Shown: piece by piece, positions 17,865 to 27,194 of the stretch
Layout: every line of letters starts with the position of its first letter
Numbering within the stretch: the first letter of the stretch is position 1
NCBI GenBank assembly: GCA_947487895.1
Contig: CANKYF010000009.1
Span: 115,022 to 179,021, forward strand
Direction: 5' to 3'
From: an uncultured Flavobacteriaceae bacterium
Lineage (GTDB): Bacteria > Bacteroidota > Bacteroidia > Flavobacteriales > Flavobacteriaceae
DNA length: 64,000 nucleotides
Translations under genes and position numbers: made by a program
Notes under the pieces: generated by a model
What the model was told of the DNA's origin: nothing
The model's database searches: none
The model's input: the letters and a program-made list of their open reading frames with translations, nothing else

Positions 17865-18839
17865 ATGAAAGACAACATAGTTGAAGATGCTGAAATTTGG
17901 GCTTACGTTTCCAAAACTGCAGATAAACCCATTCTAAGTAAAATTGAGACTTGGAAAAACGCATCTGATTTTAACAAGCAACGTTTCAATACTATTGCTA
18001 AACTTTACGAGACAACGGCAGAAAACCCATATACAGAAAGCATAAATGTAGAAGATGAAAAAGCTAAATTCTTTGAGACAGTAGCTCCAGCGGTTAAGAA
18101 AAGTAACAGATTGCAAAAGTATTTTAAATACGCAGCAGCAGTTGTGTTGTTCATTTCAATTGCAGGTATTGCTTACCAAAGTTTCTCAAATAACACTGTA
18201 GCCATAGCCACAAATTTTAGAGAAGAAAAGAAAGTTGAACTTCCAGATGGTTCAACAGTTTGGTTAAACGCTGGGAGCAGCATTTCCTATAAAAAAGATG
18301 AACCCAGAATCATCCAATTAACTGGAGAAGCTTTTTTTGAAGTAGCCAAAGACAAAGCACATCCTTTTACTGTAGAAACACCAGACCATGTAATTGTAAA
18401 AGCTTTGGGTACCAGCTTTAACGTAAAAGCTTATCCAGAAAACAGCTATTTAGAAACTACACTTTTAACAGGTAAGGTAGAGGTGACTTCAGGAAATTAT
18501 TTTGATGAGAAAATCATCATGCTGCCTAACGATAATATTAAAATTTTAAAAGCAGATGGCATCCCCGTAAAATCAACCATTCAGAATAAGAAAGCTGTGT
18601 TGATGTGGAGAGAAAACAAGATCAGATTTAAGAATATGGCATTTAGAGATATTGCTGATGACCTTAATAATCAGCTGAATATTAAACTAGTATTTAAGAA
18701 TACAACAATTGCCGAGTCTCGATTTACGGCTGTTTTTGATAAATCAACCACAGCAGAAGACATTTTAGAGGTGTTACAAGACACCAAAAACTTTACGTAT
18801 AAACTAAATCCAGAAACAAATGAGTGGATGATTAAATAA
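17865..18839 (+). CDS. FecR family anti-sigma factor
   Basis: This 324-residue protein has an N-terminal cytoplasmic segment, a single transmembrane helix at about 86-106 (YFKYAAAVVLFISIAGIAY) and a periplasmic FecR domain (KVELPDGSTVWLNAGSSISY, LTGEAFFEVAKDKAHPF, VKALGTSFNVKAY). A C-terminal DUF4974-type domain follows (FKNMAFRDIADDLNNQLNI). It should hold the ECF sigma factor encoded 53 bp upstream and receive the signal from the STN domain of the TonB receptor encoded 88 bp downstream. Confidence 0.93.
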   Translation: MKDNIVEDAEIWAYVSKTADKPILSKIETWKNASDFNKQRFNTIAKLYETTAENPYTESINVEDEKAKFFETVAPAVKKSNRLQKYFKYAAAVVLFISIAGIAYQSFSNNTVAIATNFREEKKVELPDGSTVWLNAGSSISYKKDEPRIIQLTGEAFFEVAKDKAHPFTVETPDHVIVKALGTSFNVKAYPENSYLETTLLTGKVEVTSGNYFDEKIIMLPNDNIKILKADGIPVKSTIQNKKAVLMWRENKIRFKNMAFRDIADDLNNQLNIKLVFKNTTIAESRFTAVFDKSTTAEDILEVLQDTKNFTYKLNPETNEWMIK

Positions 18840-18927
18840 AAAAAGTGGGAAAATTGCAGCTTTCCCACTATAACTGTCAACAAAACCAATCGCCTAAGAT
18901 TAGTATTAATTAACAACATTCAAATTT

Positions 18928-21648
18928 ATGAAAATAAAAACAGCTGTTTCATTAAAACGAAAACGCGTTTCAAAAAGAACTATTTTTTTAATGAAATTAT
19001 CACTAACCATATATCTGGTAGGCTGCTTTCAACTGATGGCAGTTTCCAGTTTTTCTCAGAATAAAGTTAGCCTCAAATTAGAGGATGCTTCGTTACAATC
19101 GATTCTTAATCAGATAGAAAGTCAAACAAACTATAGCTTTGTATATAATAATGATGAAGTAAATGTTGAACAGAAATTTAGTATAAACGTGCTTGAAAAA
19201 GATATTGCATCTACCATGAATACGTTATTTCAGAATACAGATATAAAGTATAAATTCCGAAAAAATTTGGTGGTGCTTTCCAATCAAAAAGCACAAAAAG
19301 AGACCTATACCATAAGTGGAACCATTACAGATGCCGAAACGGGCGAAACCCTTCTTGGAGCCAATGTTATAGTAGTTGATAAAGGTATTGGTGCTACTAC
19401 CAACGAATATGGTTTTTATTCCTTAACCCTTCCGGAAGGAACACACACACTTCAAATATCTTATTTAGGATACGCTTCTTCAGAGGAAACTATAGGTTTA
19501 AATGTGAATATTAAAAAGAATTTTGAGCTACAACCATCATCTGATACACTGGACGAGGTAATAGTGACTTCAGAAAACAAAAATAAAAGTCAAGTACGCA
19601 AAGTATTAACAGGCGTCAATAATTTAAGCACAGCGGAAATTAAAAAATTACCTGCCTTTTTTGGTGAGCCAGATATTACAAGAGCAATATTAACGCAACC
19701 TGGGGTTTCCTCGGTAGGTGAAGGTACTGCTGGATTTAATATTAGAGGAGGGAATATAGACCAAAATCTAGTGCTTTTAGATGAAGCGCCTATGTATATT
19801 TCTTCACATTTGTGGGGGCTTTTTTCGGTAGTTAATGCTGATGCTATAAAAGGGATGACGCTTTATAAAGGGGGCATACCAGCTAGGTACGGAGGTAGAG
19901 CATCATCGGTTCTAGATATTCGCCAAAAAGAAGGAAATACCAAAGCGTTTAAAGGCGAAGGAGGTTTGGGGACACTATTCTCAAGAATTACTTTAGAAGG
20001 CCCTATAGTAAAAGAAAAACTAAATTTTTTGATGTCGGGGCGCCGGTCGTATTTCGACATATTTTTTCCGTTGATAGGAGGCGAGTTAGAAAACACAAAA
20101 CTGTCTTTTTATGATTTGAATACCAAGTTAACATGGAATATAAATGACAATAACAAACTATATGTTTCGGGTTATTTTGGAGCAGATGTCATGAAGCTTG
20201 AAGAGAGTCCTGAGGAAGAAGCAGAAAACTCTGATGGCGCAAGTGGTTCCATTGATTTTAGGTGGAAAAGTTCCACGGCAACCGTTAGATGGAATCATAT
20301 TTTTAATCACAAATTGTTCATGAACTTATCAGGGATTTATAGCAATTACACCTACAAATTCATTTCAAAAAATGATAACGGAGGTATTATACCTAGTGGG
20401 CAAACCTTTGAATGGGGGTCTGGGGTGCAAAACTGGATTGTTAAACCAGATGTCACCTATTATGCCAATCCAAATACAACCATGCGATTTGGGGTGAATG
20501 GTACGCTTTATCAATTTAATCCTGCCGAATTATCAAACGTGGGAGATAATTTTACTCCTGACGATTTAGACAAAGACAAGGGACTTGAAATTGCACCTTA
20601 CTACGAAATAGAAAAAACATGGGGTAAGTTTACTATGAATTTGGGACTTCGCTATTCATGGTTTGGTAATATAGGTCCAAATTCAGTTGCTACGTATCAT
20701 CCAGATTTTCCGTCAACAGTCAATACCATTACAGACATTAAAGAATATAAAAAAGGAGAGCTCATTAAAAGCTATTCGGGCTTTGAACCACGCATGTCTT
20801 TAAAATATGATATAAATGATAGAAAAGCACTAAAGCTAGGCTATAACAGAAACTATCAGTACATACATTTAATGTCAAATACTGCAGCAGCGTTACCATT
20901 TGATATTTGGAAACCTTCAGGAATTCATATAAAACCATTGGAAGTGAATCAGATTTCAGGAGGCTATGCTTATGATACAGAAGATGCTACTTATAATTTT
21001 TCAGTTGAAGGCTATTACAAAACCTTCACCAATTTTGTGGAGTATAAAGAAGGCGCCGATTTGTTCATTAATGAAAATTTAGAAACTCAGTTGTTACCTG
21101 CTGACGGATATGCCTACGGTTTAGAACTTGCAGCCTATAAAAATAAAGGAAGACTTACGGGTAACTTTAATTATACCTATTCGGTTTCCAAACGAAAAAC
21201 AACTAGTAGATTTAGTGAGGAGAATATAAATAATGGTGATTATTACCCTTCAAATTACGATAGACCGCATTTACTTAATATTACCGCTAATTATGATTTA
21301 GGAAAAAAATGGGATGCAGGATTGTTTTTCACTTATCAAACAGGAAGACCAACCACAGTGCCTACCGGACGGTTATCTTTTGATGGAAATCCGTATTTAG
21401 CTTATTCTAATAGAAATGCATATCGAATTCCTGATACACATAGACTTGACATTTCATTCACCTATACCCCAGAAGGAAACCCAGAAACACGATGGCAAAG
21501 TAGTTGGAATTTTGGTTTGTATAATGTTTACGGAAGCCCCAATGCCTTTTCGGTATTTTCGACGTTTCATGGAGACCAGCTGAAAACCTTTCAATTTTCA
21601 GTATTTGGAGCTCCAATCCCTTTTATAACCTACAACTTTAAATTTTAA
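18928..21648 (+). CDS. TonB-dependent outer-membrane receptor with STN signalling domain
   Basis: This 906-residue outer-membrane transporter has an N-terminal signal peptide (to about residue 44). An STN/secretin-like domain at about 45-120 (LEDASLQSILNQIESQTNY) contacts FecR. A carboxypeptidase-regulatory-like beta-sandwich at 128-215 follows (GTITDAETGETLLGANVIVV), then the plug with GFNIRGGNIDQNLVLLDEAP, then a 22-strand barrel ending in aromatic FNFKF-type strands. It is not accompanied by a SusD gene; a DUF4249 lipoprotein gene follows 6 bp later. The substrate is unknown; absence of SusD and of carbohydrate enzymes in this operon argues against a polysaccharide-utilisation role. Confidence 0.93.
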   Translation: MKIKTAVSLKRKRVSKRTIFLMKLSLTIYLVGCFQLMAVSSFSQNKVSLKLEDASLQSILNQIESQTNYSFVYNNDEVNVEQKFSINVLEKDIASTMNTLFQNTDIKYKFRKNLVVLSNQKAQKETYTISGTITDAETGETLLGANVIVVDKGIGATTNEYGFYSLTLPEGTHTLQISYLGYASSEETIGLNVNIKKNFELQPSSDTLDEVIVTSENKNKSQVRKVLTGVNNLSTAEIKKLPAFFGEPDITRAILTQPGVSSVGEGTAGFNIRGGNIDQNLVLLDEAPMYISSHLWGLFSVVNADAIKGMTLYKGGIPARYGGRASSVLDIRQKEGNTKAFKGEGGLGTLFSRITLEGPIVKEKLNFLMSGRRSYFDIFFPLIGGELENTKLSFYDLNTKLTWNINDNNKLYVSGYFGADVMKLEESPEEEAENSDGASGSIDFRWKSSTATVRWNHIFNHKLFMNLSGIYSNYTYKFISKNDNGGIIPSGQTFEWGSGVQNWIVKPDVTYYANPNTTMRFGVNGTLYQFNPAELSNVGDNFTPDDLDKDKGLEIAPYYEIEKTWGKFTMNLGLRYSWFGNIGPNSVATYHPDFPSTVNTITDIKEYKKGELIKSYSGFEPRMSLKYDINDRKALKLGYNRNYQYIHLMSNTAAALPFDIWKPSGIHIKPLEVNQISGGYAYDTEDATYNFSVEGYYKTFTNFVEYKEGADLFINENLETQLLPADGYAYGLELAAYKNKGRLTGNFNYTYSVSKRKTTSRFSEENINNGDYYPSNYDRPHLLNITANYDLGKKWDAGLFFTYQTGRPTTVPTGRLSFDGNPYLAYSNRNAYRIPDTHRLDISFTYTPEGNPETRWQSSWNFGLYNVYGSPNAFSVFSTFHGDQLKTFQFSVFGAPIPFITYNFKF

Positions 21649-21654
21649 TTTAAG

Positions 21655-22491
21655 ATGAAATCAATTAAAAATATATCAATAATCATACTTCTCATAACTT
21701 TTGTGAGTTGTGTAAAAGAGGTGCCTAATGCTTCTAATTACGAACCTCAAGTGTTTATTTCAGGGTTTCTTTTAGATGGTAGTAATTATGTGAATGTAAG
21801 AATACAAAGAACTGTTCCTGTAGATGTAACATCTTCAGAATACATACCCAATGCGCAAATAGCAATCTATACTAAAAATTCAAATGGAGAAAACACTTTA
21901 CTGACGGATGGTTTTAATTACTTCAACAGAACATACCGAAGTAACAACATGGTAGTTGCTACCGTTGGGAATACCTATTGGATAGAAATAGAATTAGAAG
22001 ATGGAACAACCTATACATCTGATGAAGAGATTTTAAAAGAAGAAATCATCATAAAAGATGTAGAAATCACTAATGATTATAACCGCGTTATATTTTCAGA
22101 TCCAGTAGATGATACCAATTTTTATTTAATCAATTATCGTTTTTATAAAAATGGAAGATTGGCTTTAGAGGTTAATAATCTCACTAATGATGTGCTCTTT
22201 AATGGAAACGACAATGCCACTTTTGATTCTACCGAATTTTTTATTGATAACCCAGATGAGGTGCGTGTCACCATTGCCAATTTAAACTACAATACCTATC
22301 AGTTCTATTTTAATCAATTTGAACAGTTAGAAAGCCAAATAACAAACTCAGGAAGCGAAGATGACCCTGGGCAATTATTCTGGCCACCACCTGCAAACTT
22401 AACGGGGAATATTATTAATACCTCAGATAATACTAGAGCGCTCGGTTTTTTTGGTATACAAAGTTCTAGTCAGTTTGTAAAGGTTTTTTAG
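21655..22491 (+). CDS. DUF4249 family outer-membrane-associated lipoprotein
   Basis: This 278-residue lipoprotein has the signal IIILLITFVSC with a lipidated Cys near residue 19. The mature part matches DUF4249 (FISGFLLDGSNYVNVRIQRT, ANIAIYTKN-like strands, TYWIEIELEDGTTYTSDEE), predicted as beta-sandwich. DUF4249 genes regularly follow STN-type TonB receptors in Bacteroidota and may cap or deliver ligand to the receptor, like SusD does for SusC. It is 6 bp downstream of the receptor gene, so they are co-transcribed. The molecular function is not established. Confidence 0.85.
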   Translation: MKSIKNISIIILLITFVSCVKEVPNASNYEPQVFISGFLLDGSNYVNVRIQRTVPVDVTSSEYIPNAQIAIYTKNSNGENTLLTDGFNYFNRTYRSNNMVVATVGNTYWIEIELEDGTTYTSDEEILKEEIIIKDVEITNDYNRVIFSDPVDDTNFYLINYRFYKNGRLALEVNNLTNDVLFNGNDNATFDSTEFFIDNPDEVRVTIANLNYNTYQFYFNQFEQLESQITNSGSEDDPGQLFWPPPANLTGNIINTSDNTRALGFFGIQSSSQFVKVF

Positions 22492-22609
22492 GGGGTTTCA
22501 GCAGATTTATTTCTAAAAAAACGACACGTTTTATTAAAAGAGTCATATCTGACTTGTAACAAATTTAATGTTATATCCGTCGATATAATATCAATCAAAA
22601 AACACTAAT

Positions 22610-23308
22610 ATGGATTCAAATAAAAAACTAGGAAGACTAGCAGGTCTTATTTTTTTAGTACTCGCAATCACAGGAATTTTTGCCGAATTTTTCGTTAGAC
22701 AAAAATTATTCGTTCCAGGTGATTTAGCTGCAACTTATCAGAACATCACAGAAAACCAATGGCTTTTTCGCTTAGGCTTTGTAAGTGACTTAATTATGTC
22801 TACGTCTTTTTTCTTTTACGTGTTCGTTATGTACACAGTATTTAAAAAGGTTAACAAGAATTTGTCAGTATTAATGTTGCTTTTAACGGTTATTTCTGTG
22901 GCTATGTTTTGTCAAAACGCACTAAATCAATTTGCCAGTTTAAAGCTGCTTACAACAGATTATTATGTTGGGGCTTTAAATTATGAACAATTACAGAGTT
23001 TGTCTGTTTTCTTCTTAAACATTCATACTGATGGTTATTTTATAAATCAAATATTTTACGGCTTGTATATGTTTCCGTTAGGCTATATGATTTTTAAAAC
23101 AGGCTTAGCGCCTAAAATAATCGGAGTATTTCTAATGCTAGGCGCTATTGGAGACATGATAGATTTTATTGTCTATTTCCTGTTTCCAGAGGCTGATTCT
23201 GTTATTTTACAAAACGCAACAATTTTTGCAGATATTGGAGAGATATCCCTGTGTTTATGGCTTATAATTATGGGTTTAAAAAGTTATGATACCATTAAGA
23301 AAGTATGA
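22610..23308 (+). CDS. DUF4386 family membrane protein
   Basis: This 232-residue polytopic membrane protein has about six hydrophobic segments. Its N-terminal KKLGRLAGLIFLVLAITGIF and FGLMSTSFFFYVFVMYTVFKK-like region match DUF4386, a family of unknown function found widely in Bacteroidota and Firmicutes. It is transcribed alone, with its own 118-bp leader and a strong terminator hairpin downstream at 23371-23395. No pathway link is visible. Confidence 0.8.
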   Translation: MDSNKKLGRLAGLIFLVLAITGIFAEFFVRQKLFVPGDLAATYQNITENQWLFRLGFVSDLIMSTSFFFYVFVMYTVFKKVNKNLSVLMLLLTVISVAMFCQNALNQFASLKLLTTDYYVGALNYEQLQSLSVFFLNIHTDGYFINQIFYGLYMFPLGYMIFKTGLAPKIIGVFLMLGAIGDMIDFIVYFLFPEADSVILQNATIFADIGEISLCLWLIIMGLKSYDTIKKV

Positions 23309-23370
23309 TTCGCGTCAATTCTTTTGAATTAACTAAATAGAATACAGGAAATATTATAATATCTGTTCAG

Positions 23371-23395
23371 GCCTCTCAACTTGAGAGGCTTTTTT
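23371..23395 (+). terminator. Rho-independent terminator after the DUF4386 gene
   Basis: GCCTCTC and GAGAGGC arms around AACTT, followed directly by six T residues. It lies 60 bp after the DUF4386 stop. Confidence 0.85.
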
Positions 23396-23420
23396 AAAGA
23401 TTGGTTTGGTCAATTTTTAT

Positions 23421-23453
23421 AAAGGCCCATAAACATAAAATTTATGAGCCTTT
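23421..23453 (-). terminator. Candidate terminator hairpin after the decayed receptor fragment
   Basis: AAAGGCCCATAAA and TTTATGAGCCTTT are 13-bp arms with one mismatch and a 7-nt loop, with T-rich DNA on the minus-strand exit side. It lies just downstream of the minus-strand TonB-receptor remnant and probably ended that transcript. Confidence 0.5.
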
Positions 23454-23490
23454 AAACGTCGTATGAAAAAACGTAACCAAACTATTTTGA

Positions 23491-23808
23491 CTATCCGTTA
23501 GATTTTATGTTTTGATTACCTAACTTATAGGAAATACTAATACTTGCTCTTCTACTGTCCCAATTACCATGACCACTGGAGTAAAGGCTATTAAAGTTGG
23601 AATAACCGCTCCATCCACTCTGGTAAAAAATATCAGATACACTTAACTTTATATTTATTTTTTCTTTGGAAAATTTTCGCTGTAAACCTAAATTTAAGCT
23701 ATATGTTGGTTCATATAAAAAAACACCTTCCCAAATACCGGGTCCATTAAAATATCCTGATATTTCACCTGAAATTTCATAAGGTGGTTTAAAGTAAAAA
23801 AGAAAATA
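23491..23808 (-). pseudogene. C-terminal fragment of an outer-membrane beta-barrel (TonB-receptor-like) protein
   Basis: About 105 codons on the minus strand, ending at a TAG at 23491-23493, encode alternating aromatic strands (YFKPPYEISGEISGYFNGP, LNLGLQRKFSKEKINIKLSV, NWDSRRASISISYKLG) typical of the last strands of a TonB-dependent or OMP beta-barrel family protein. No start or plug region exists upstream. The frame meets a stop near 23811, and the DNA passes directly into the border of the adjacent DJ-1 gene unit. It is a truncated relic. Confidence 0.8.
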
Positions 23809-23855
23809 TTAATTAACTTTAGAGAACTGGACTAGGGCTTTTCATAGGACACTTT

Positions 23856-23864
23856 GTTGCCCAC
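23856..23864 (-). repeat. Left boundary motif of the DJ-1 gene unit
   Basis: GTTGCCCAC on the plus strand, just beyond the 3' end of the DJ-1 gene. The reverse complement GTGGGCAAC occurs at 24649-24657 beyond the 5' end, so the gene is bracketed by an inverted 9-bp motif. It resembles the ends of the separators in the 55-63 kb array. Confidence 0.45.
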
Positions 23865-23870
23865 AGTACT

Positions 23871-24626
23871 TTAGTTTTTCCAATTTTGAAGTCGGTCGAG
23901 ATATAAATAATTTTCCACGAATTCTTTATGTTCAGAACTGGTCATTTTCTCCAATAAATTCAAGGCTGAAATATAACTTGCTAAATTTCCATTTGACGAA
24001 CTGAATTTTCCGTCCTCAACAAAAGTTACCAAACTATCATTCTGTACTTTTAATTTCGGATAGTCTTTTTGTAGTTGTTCTCCGCCACCAATGTAAGTGA
24101 CGATTTTATATCCATCTGCAATTCCAGATTTTCCAATTAATTGAGCTCCAGCACAATTACTCACAACATATTCAGTTTCTTTATTTTTCTCTTTTATAAA
24201 GTTTACTATTTTTTCGTTGTGAACTTGTGCATACATATCATAAGCACTTGGTACAAAAAGAGCTGTTAATTTTGGGCAATTCTCAAACGTAAAATCAGGT
24301 ACAATTTTAATTCCTTCTTCGGTTGTGATTGGTTTTTCAGAATCTGCAATCGTGATTACGTTAAAAATTTGTTTTCCACTTTCTGCTGGTTTAGCGAAAA
24401 CATCTGAAGTTGCAATTACTTCGCTTTGTAAAACTCCGTTATACATCAAAAGTCCGATTGTTGGTAATTCCGATTTGAATGGTTTCAGGTGTTTTGTTAG
24501 AGTATCCGAAGCTATTTCGATTTGATTTATGGTCTCTTTTTCGAGATTATTTTTCGATTTTTCAGAGTTGCAACTTATCAGAATAGTTGCGAAAATCATT
24601 ATTGTCAAAACTATATATTTTGTCAT
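23871..24626 (-). CDS. DJ-1/PfpI family lipoprotein
   Basis: This 251-residue lipoprotein has the signal MTKYIVLTIMIFATILISC (Cys19 lipidated). The mature domain is the glutamine-amidotransferase-like DJ-1/PfpI fold: IGLLMYNGVLQSEV strand, the nucleophile elbow YVVSNCAGAQLIGKSG with Cys158, and FSSSNGNLASYISALNLLEK at the end. Such secreted PfpI relatives are of unknown substrate; chaperone, glyoxalase or amidase roles are all possible. The gene sits alone between decayed fragments of a TonB receptor and a DoxX gene and is flanked by an inverted 9-bp motif, suggesting it arrived as a cassette. Confidence 0.82.
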   Translation of the reverse strand: MTKYIVLTIMIFATILISCNSEKSKNNLEKETINQIEIASDTLTKHLKPFKSELPTIGLLMYNGVLQSEVIATSDVFAKPAESGKQIFNVITIADSEKPITTEEGIKIVPDFTFENCPKLTALFVPSAYDMYAQVHNEKIVNFIKEKNKETEYVVSNCAGAQLIGKSGIADGYKIVTYIGGGEQLQKDYPKLKVQNDSLVTFVEDGKFSSSNGNLASYISALNLLEKMTSSEHKEFVENYLYLDRLQNWKN

Positions 24627-24648
24627 TTTGTTCTGTTTTTCTCGTTAT

Positions 24649-24657
24649 GTGGGCAAC
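24649..24657 (-). repeat. Right boundary motif of the DJ-1 gene unit
   Basis: GTGGGCAAC, inverted relative to the copy at 23856-23864. On the gene's own strand the 5' flank reads AACCGTTGCCCAC, similar to the AAACGTTGGCA cores that precede the genes of the 55-61 kb array. Confidence 0.45.
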
Positions 24658-24722
24658 GGTTTAGCTCGTATGTTGGATTATTAGATAAAATATAGCAATT
24701 TGGATTAAAATAAGGTAACCAC

Positions 24723-24925
24723 TCAGTTTTGTAACAATTCTGTTTTTAACCCTAGAATGAGGCAAATTCCAAATAATGCTTCAGCGCCCGTGGCCACCAC
24801 TCCAACCGTTGGAATACCTATTTCTGGAATTAATGGGCTAATTATTTTGGTATTTTCTAAAAAGTTTTCCCAATTGCCCAAGCAGATATTTCCGTAGGCC
24901 ATAGCCCTAGTCTGCCCTAAACGAC
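24723..24925 (-). pseudogene. DoxX family membrane protein remnant
   Basis: In the 352-bp gap between the cupin and DJ-1 genes, the minus strand encodes AYGNICLGNWENFLENTK, SPLIPEIGIPTVGVVATGAE and ALFGICLILGLKTELLQN, then a TGA at 24723-24725. This matches the middle of DoxX-like proteins, where GNWENFLEYT, ATIAE and LGLLLIIGFKTR blocks are typical. No start codon or first helix precedes it, and the C-terminal helices are missing. It probably once formed an operon with the cupin gene just upstream. Confidence 0.7.
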
Positions 24926-24978
24926 AGACAAAAAATCAAATCCAATACCGAACCTTAAAACTAATTTTATGATTTAAT

Positions 24979-25425
24979 TTATTCAGCCATTTCCATAGCC
25001 TTTTCGAGAATTACAAGATTTTTTGCACTTCTTGGATGTGTCACAATAGCTAATACTCTCGTAATAGAATTACTACTTGGGTTACTTCCAACTTCGTGTA
25101 ATGCCATCAAGGGTTCATAAAATGTATCGCCAGGTTGAAGCGTTCTAAGGGGTTGGCCTTCAACCTTGAATTCGTAAATACCTTCCAAAACATAACCATA
25201 TACGGGCCCTGGATGACGATGTGGCATAGATTCTGCTTTAGGCTGAAGAGTTACTTCAACCGTCGAAACACGTGCTGGTTGGCCATCTATTTCTTCCTCG
25301 ACATCTACCGCTGAGATGATTTTTGTGCTTGGCATTTTAGCCATAGTAGATTTCTTTTGTGCTTGAGCGGTTGAATTAAATGTTATAAATAGTAGAATGA
25401 CAAACTGAATGGTTGAATGTTTCAT
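24979..25425 (-). CDS. Secreted cupin-domain protein
   Basis: This 148-residue protein has a signal peptide (MKHSTIQFVILLFITFNSTAQA). A single cupin barrel follows, with metal ligands H69 and H71 in PHRHPGPVYGYVLEG and H110 in the second motif. The usual Glu of motif 1 is replaced, so the site looks like a three-His centre. Small periplasmic cupins of this type have no fixed function. The gene is divergent from a MocR regulator 90 bp away and is followed by a decayed DoxX gene; such regulator/cupin/DoxX groupings suggest a stress or detoxification unit. Confidence 0.8.
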   Translation of the reverse strand: MKHSTIQFVILLFITFNSTAQAQKKSTMAKMPSTKIISAVDVEEEIDGQPARVSTVEVTLQPKAESMPHRHPGPVYGYVLEGIYEFKVEGQPLRTLQPGDTFYEPLMALHEVGSNPSSNSITRVLAIVTHPRSAKNLVILEKAMEMAE

Positions 25426-25515
25426 AAGATATTGTTTCTTTAAGAAGATTAATTTATTTGAAACAAAAATAGCGTATATTTAACCCATTAATATAGGATA
25501 GAATAGATAATTTAA

Positions 25516-26979
25516 ATGGGTCAGAATTCATTATATAATACTATTAAAATTGAAAGAGAAAGAGCAATACCAGTTTACTTGCAAATTGTCAATACCCTAA
25601 TAAAAGAAATACAATCTGGTAGATTGCGACCAGGAACTAAAATGATGGGAATAAAGTCATTGTCTACTTTGTTAGATGTTAATAAAAACACCATTGAAAA
25701 GGTTTATATAGAGCTAGAATTGCAGCAATGGATAAAAAGTGTTCCAAGAAAAGGAACTTTTGTTTCTGAAAAATTACCTGAATTTCAACCCAAAAATTGG
25801 AATAACCAACCAGAAACAAAAGTTAAAAAAGGAATTAAAATCGATCCAGTAAATTCATCTTCATCACACATCACAAAAAATGATAAGGTATTAATTTTCG
25901 ATGGAGGATTACCAGATCCTAGAGTTATAGACCATCAAGCTATTGGGAGAGCTCACAGGAATATTTTTAAATCAGACCGCTATTTAAACTTGTTTTCATA
26001 CACAAGTGCTTATGGTGATGAAGTACTTCGTAAAGAATTGGTGAAATATTTAAACGATACGCGTGGAATACCTTGTAATGAAGAAAACATATTAATTACC
26101 AGAGGAAGTCAAATGGCTATATTTTTAAGTATGAAAATCTTGCTTAAAAAAAATGAAGTAGCTATTGTTGGTATGCCAGGTTACTTTGGAACCAATGATG
26201 TTTTAGAATATATAGGCGCTAAAGTATTCAATGTTTCTGTTGATGAAGATGGGTTGGTGGTAGATGAAATAGAAGAGATATGTGAAAAAAATAAGATTAA
26301 AGTTGTGTATGTAACTCCCCATCACCATCATCCAACCACAGTAAGTTTAAGTCCAGCTAGAAGAATGAATTTGTTAAGGTTGGCAGAGACTTATGGGTTT
26401 CATATTATTGAAGATGATTACGAATACGATTTTCACTATGGTAATGCCCCTATACTTCCATTATCTAGTTTAGATGGTCTTACAAATACAATTTACACTG
26501 GCTCATTTTCTAAAACTATTAGCCCTGGATTAAGAATAGGTTATTTACTGGCAGATGAAAAAATAATTGAGAAAGCTGTTGAAATACGAAAAGCGATTGA
26601 TTGTCAAGGAAATCCGATGATGGAAAGAGCTATGGGTGTTTTGTTGCAGCAAGGAGAGATAGATAGAATGATTAGACGATCGCGTAATATTTATAGGCAA
26701 CGTAGAGATTATTTTTGTGAGGCACTAAACGCTCATTTTTCAAACGATATTGCATATAAAGTACCAGAAGGAGGATTAGCAGTTTGGGCTAAATTTGATT
26801 CATCTATAGACTTAATGGAAGTATACAAAAAAGCCTTAGACAAAAACCTCAATTTAATTTTAGCCCCTTATTTTGGTCCATCACTTAATGCTACCCGCTT
26901 AGGCTTTGCATCTCTTACTTTTTCTGAAATAGATAAGTATATGGGGATTTTAAAGCGTGTATTAAAACACTTTAAATAA
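25516..26979 (+). CDS. MocR/PdxR-type GntR regulator with aminotransferase domain
   Basis: This 487-residue protein fuses a GntR winged helix (about residues 15-85, PVYLQIVNTLIKEIQSGRLR to PRKGTFV) to a fold-type I aminotransferase domain (about 125-485). The PLP-binding lysine is K333 in GSFSKTISPGLRIGY; the IIEDDYEYDF segment holds the pyridine-contacting Asp. MocR regulators sense PLP or PLP-amino-acid adducts. It is divergent from the cupin gene, which it probably controls. It is followed by a terminator at 26988-27009. Confidence 0.9.
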   Translation: MGQNSLYNTIKIERERAIPVYLQIVNTLIKEIQSGRLRPGTKMMGIKSLSTLLDVNKNTIEKVYIELELQQWIKSVPRKGTFVSEKLPEFQPKNWNNQPETKVKKGIKIDPVNSSSSHITKNDKVLIFDGGLPDPRVIDHQAIGRAHRNIFKSDRYLNLFSYTSAYGDEVLRKELVKYLNDTRGIPCNEENILITRGSQMAIFLSMKILLKKNEVAIVGMPGYFGTNDVLEYIGAKVFNVSVDEDGLVVDEIEEICEKNKIKVVYVTPHHHHPTTVSLSPARRMNLLRLAETYGFHIIEDDYEYDFHYGNAPILPLSSLDGLTNTIYTGSFSKTISPGLRIGYLLADEKIIEKAVEIRKAIDCQGNPMMERAMGVLLQQGEIDRMIRRSRNIYRQRRDYFCEALNAHFSNDIAYKVPEGGLAVWAKFDSSIDLMEVYKKALDKNLNLILAPYFGPSLNATRLGFASLTFSEIDKYMGILKRVLKHFK

Positions 26980-26987
26980 TAAAACTT

Positions 26988-27009
26988 CTCTCTTTGAGAG
27001 GCTTTTTTT
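26988..27009 (+). terminator. Terminator after the MocR gene
   Basis: CTCTC-TTT-GAGAG hairpin followed by GC and seven T residues, 9 bp after the stop codon. Confidence 0.75.
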
Positions 27010-27092
27010 ATGCTTTTAATTTAGAACTTAAACGGTTTCGTTGTTTTTAATTAAAATATCATGTTTTTCACTACACAACTAATTAAAGATTA

Positions 27093-27100
27093 TATATTTG
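27093..27100 (+). promoter_or_regulatory. Candidate -7 promoter element of the transketolase gene
   Basis: TATATTTG fits TAnnTTTG and lies 95 bp before the transketolase start. No clear TTTG is found at the -33 distance, so the call is tentative. Confidence 0.4.
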
Positions 27101-27194
27101 CAAAAAAATATTTTTTCAGCTGATTAAATGAAAAAATAGAATTTTAGTTGTTTAAAAAGATTAATACATCAATATAAATTAACCAAACATTAAA

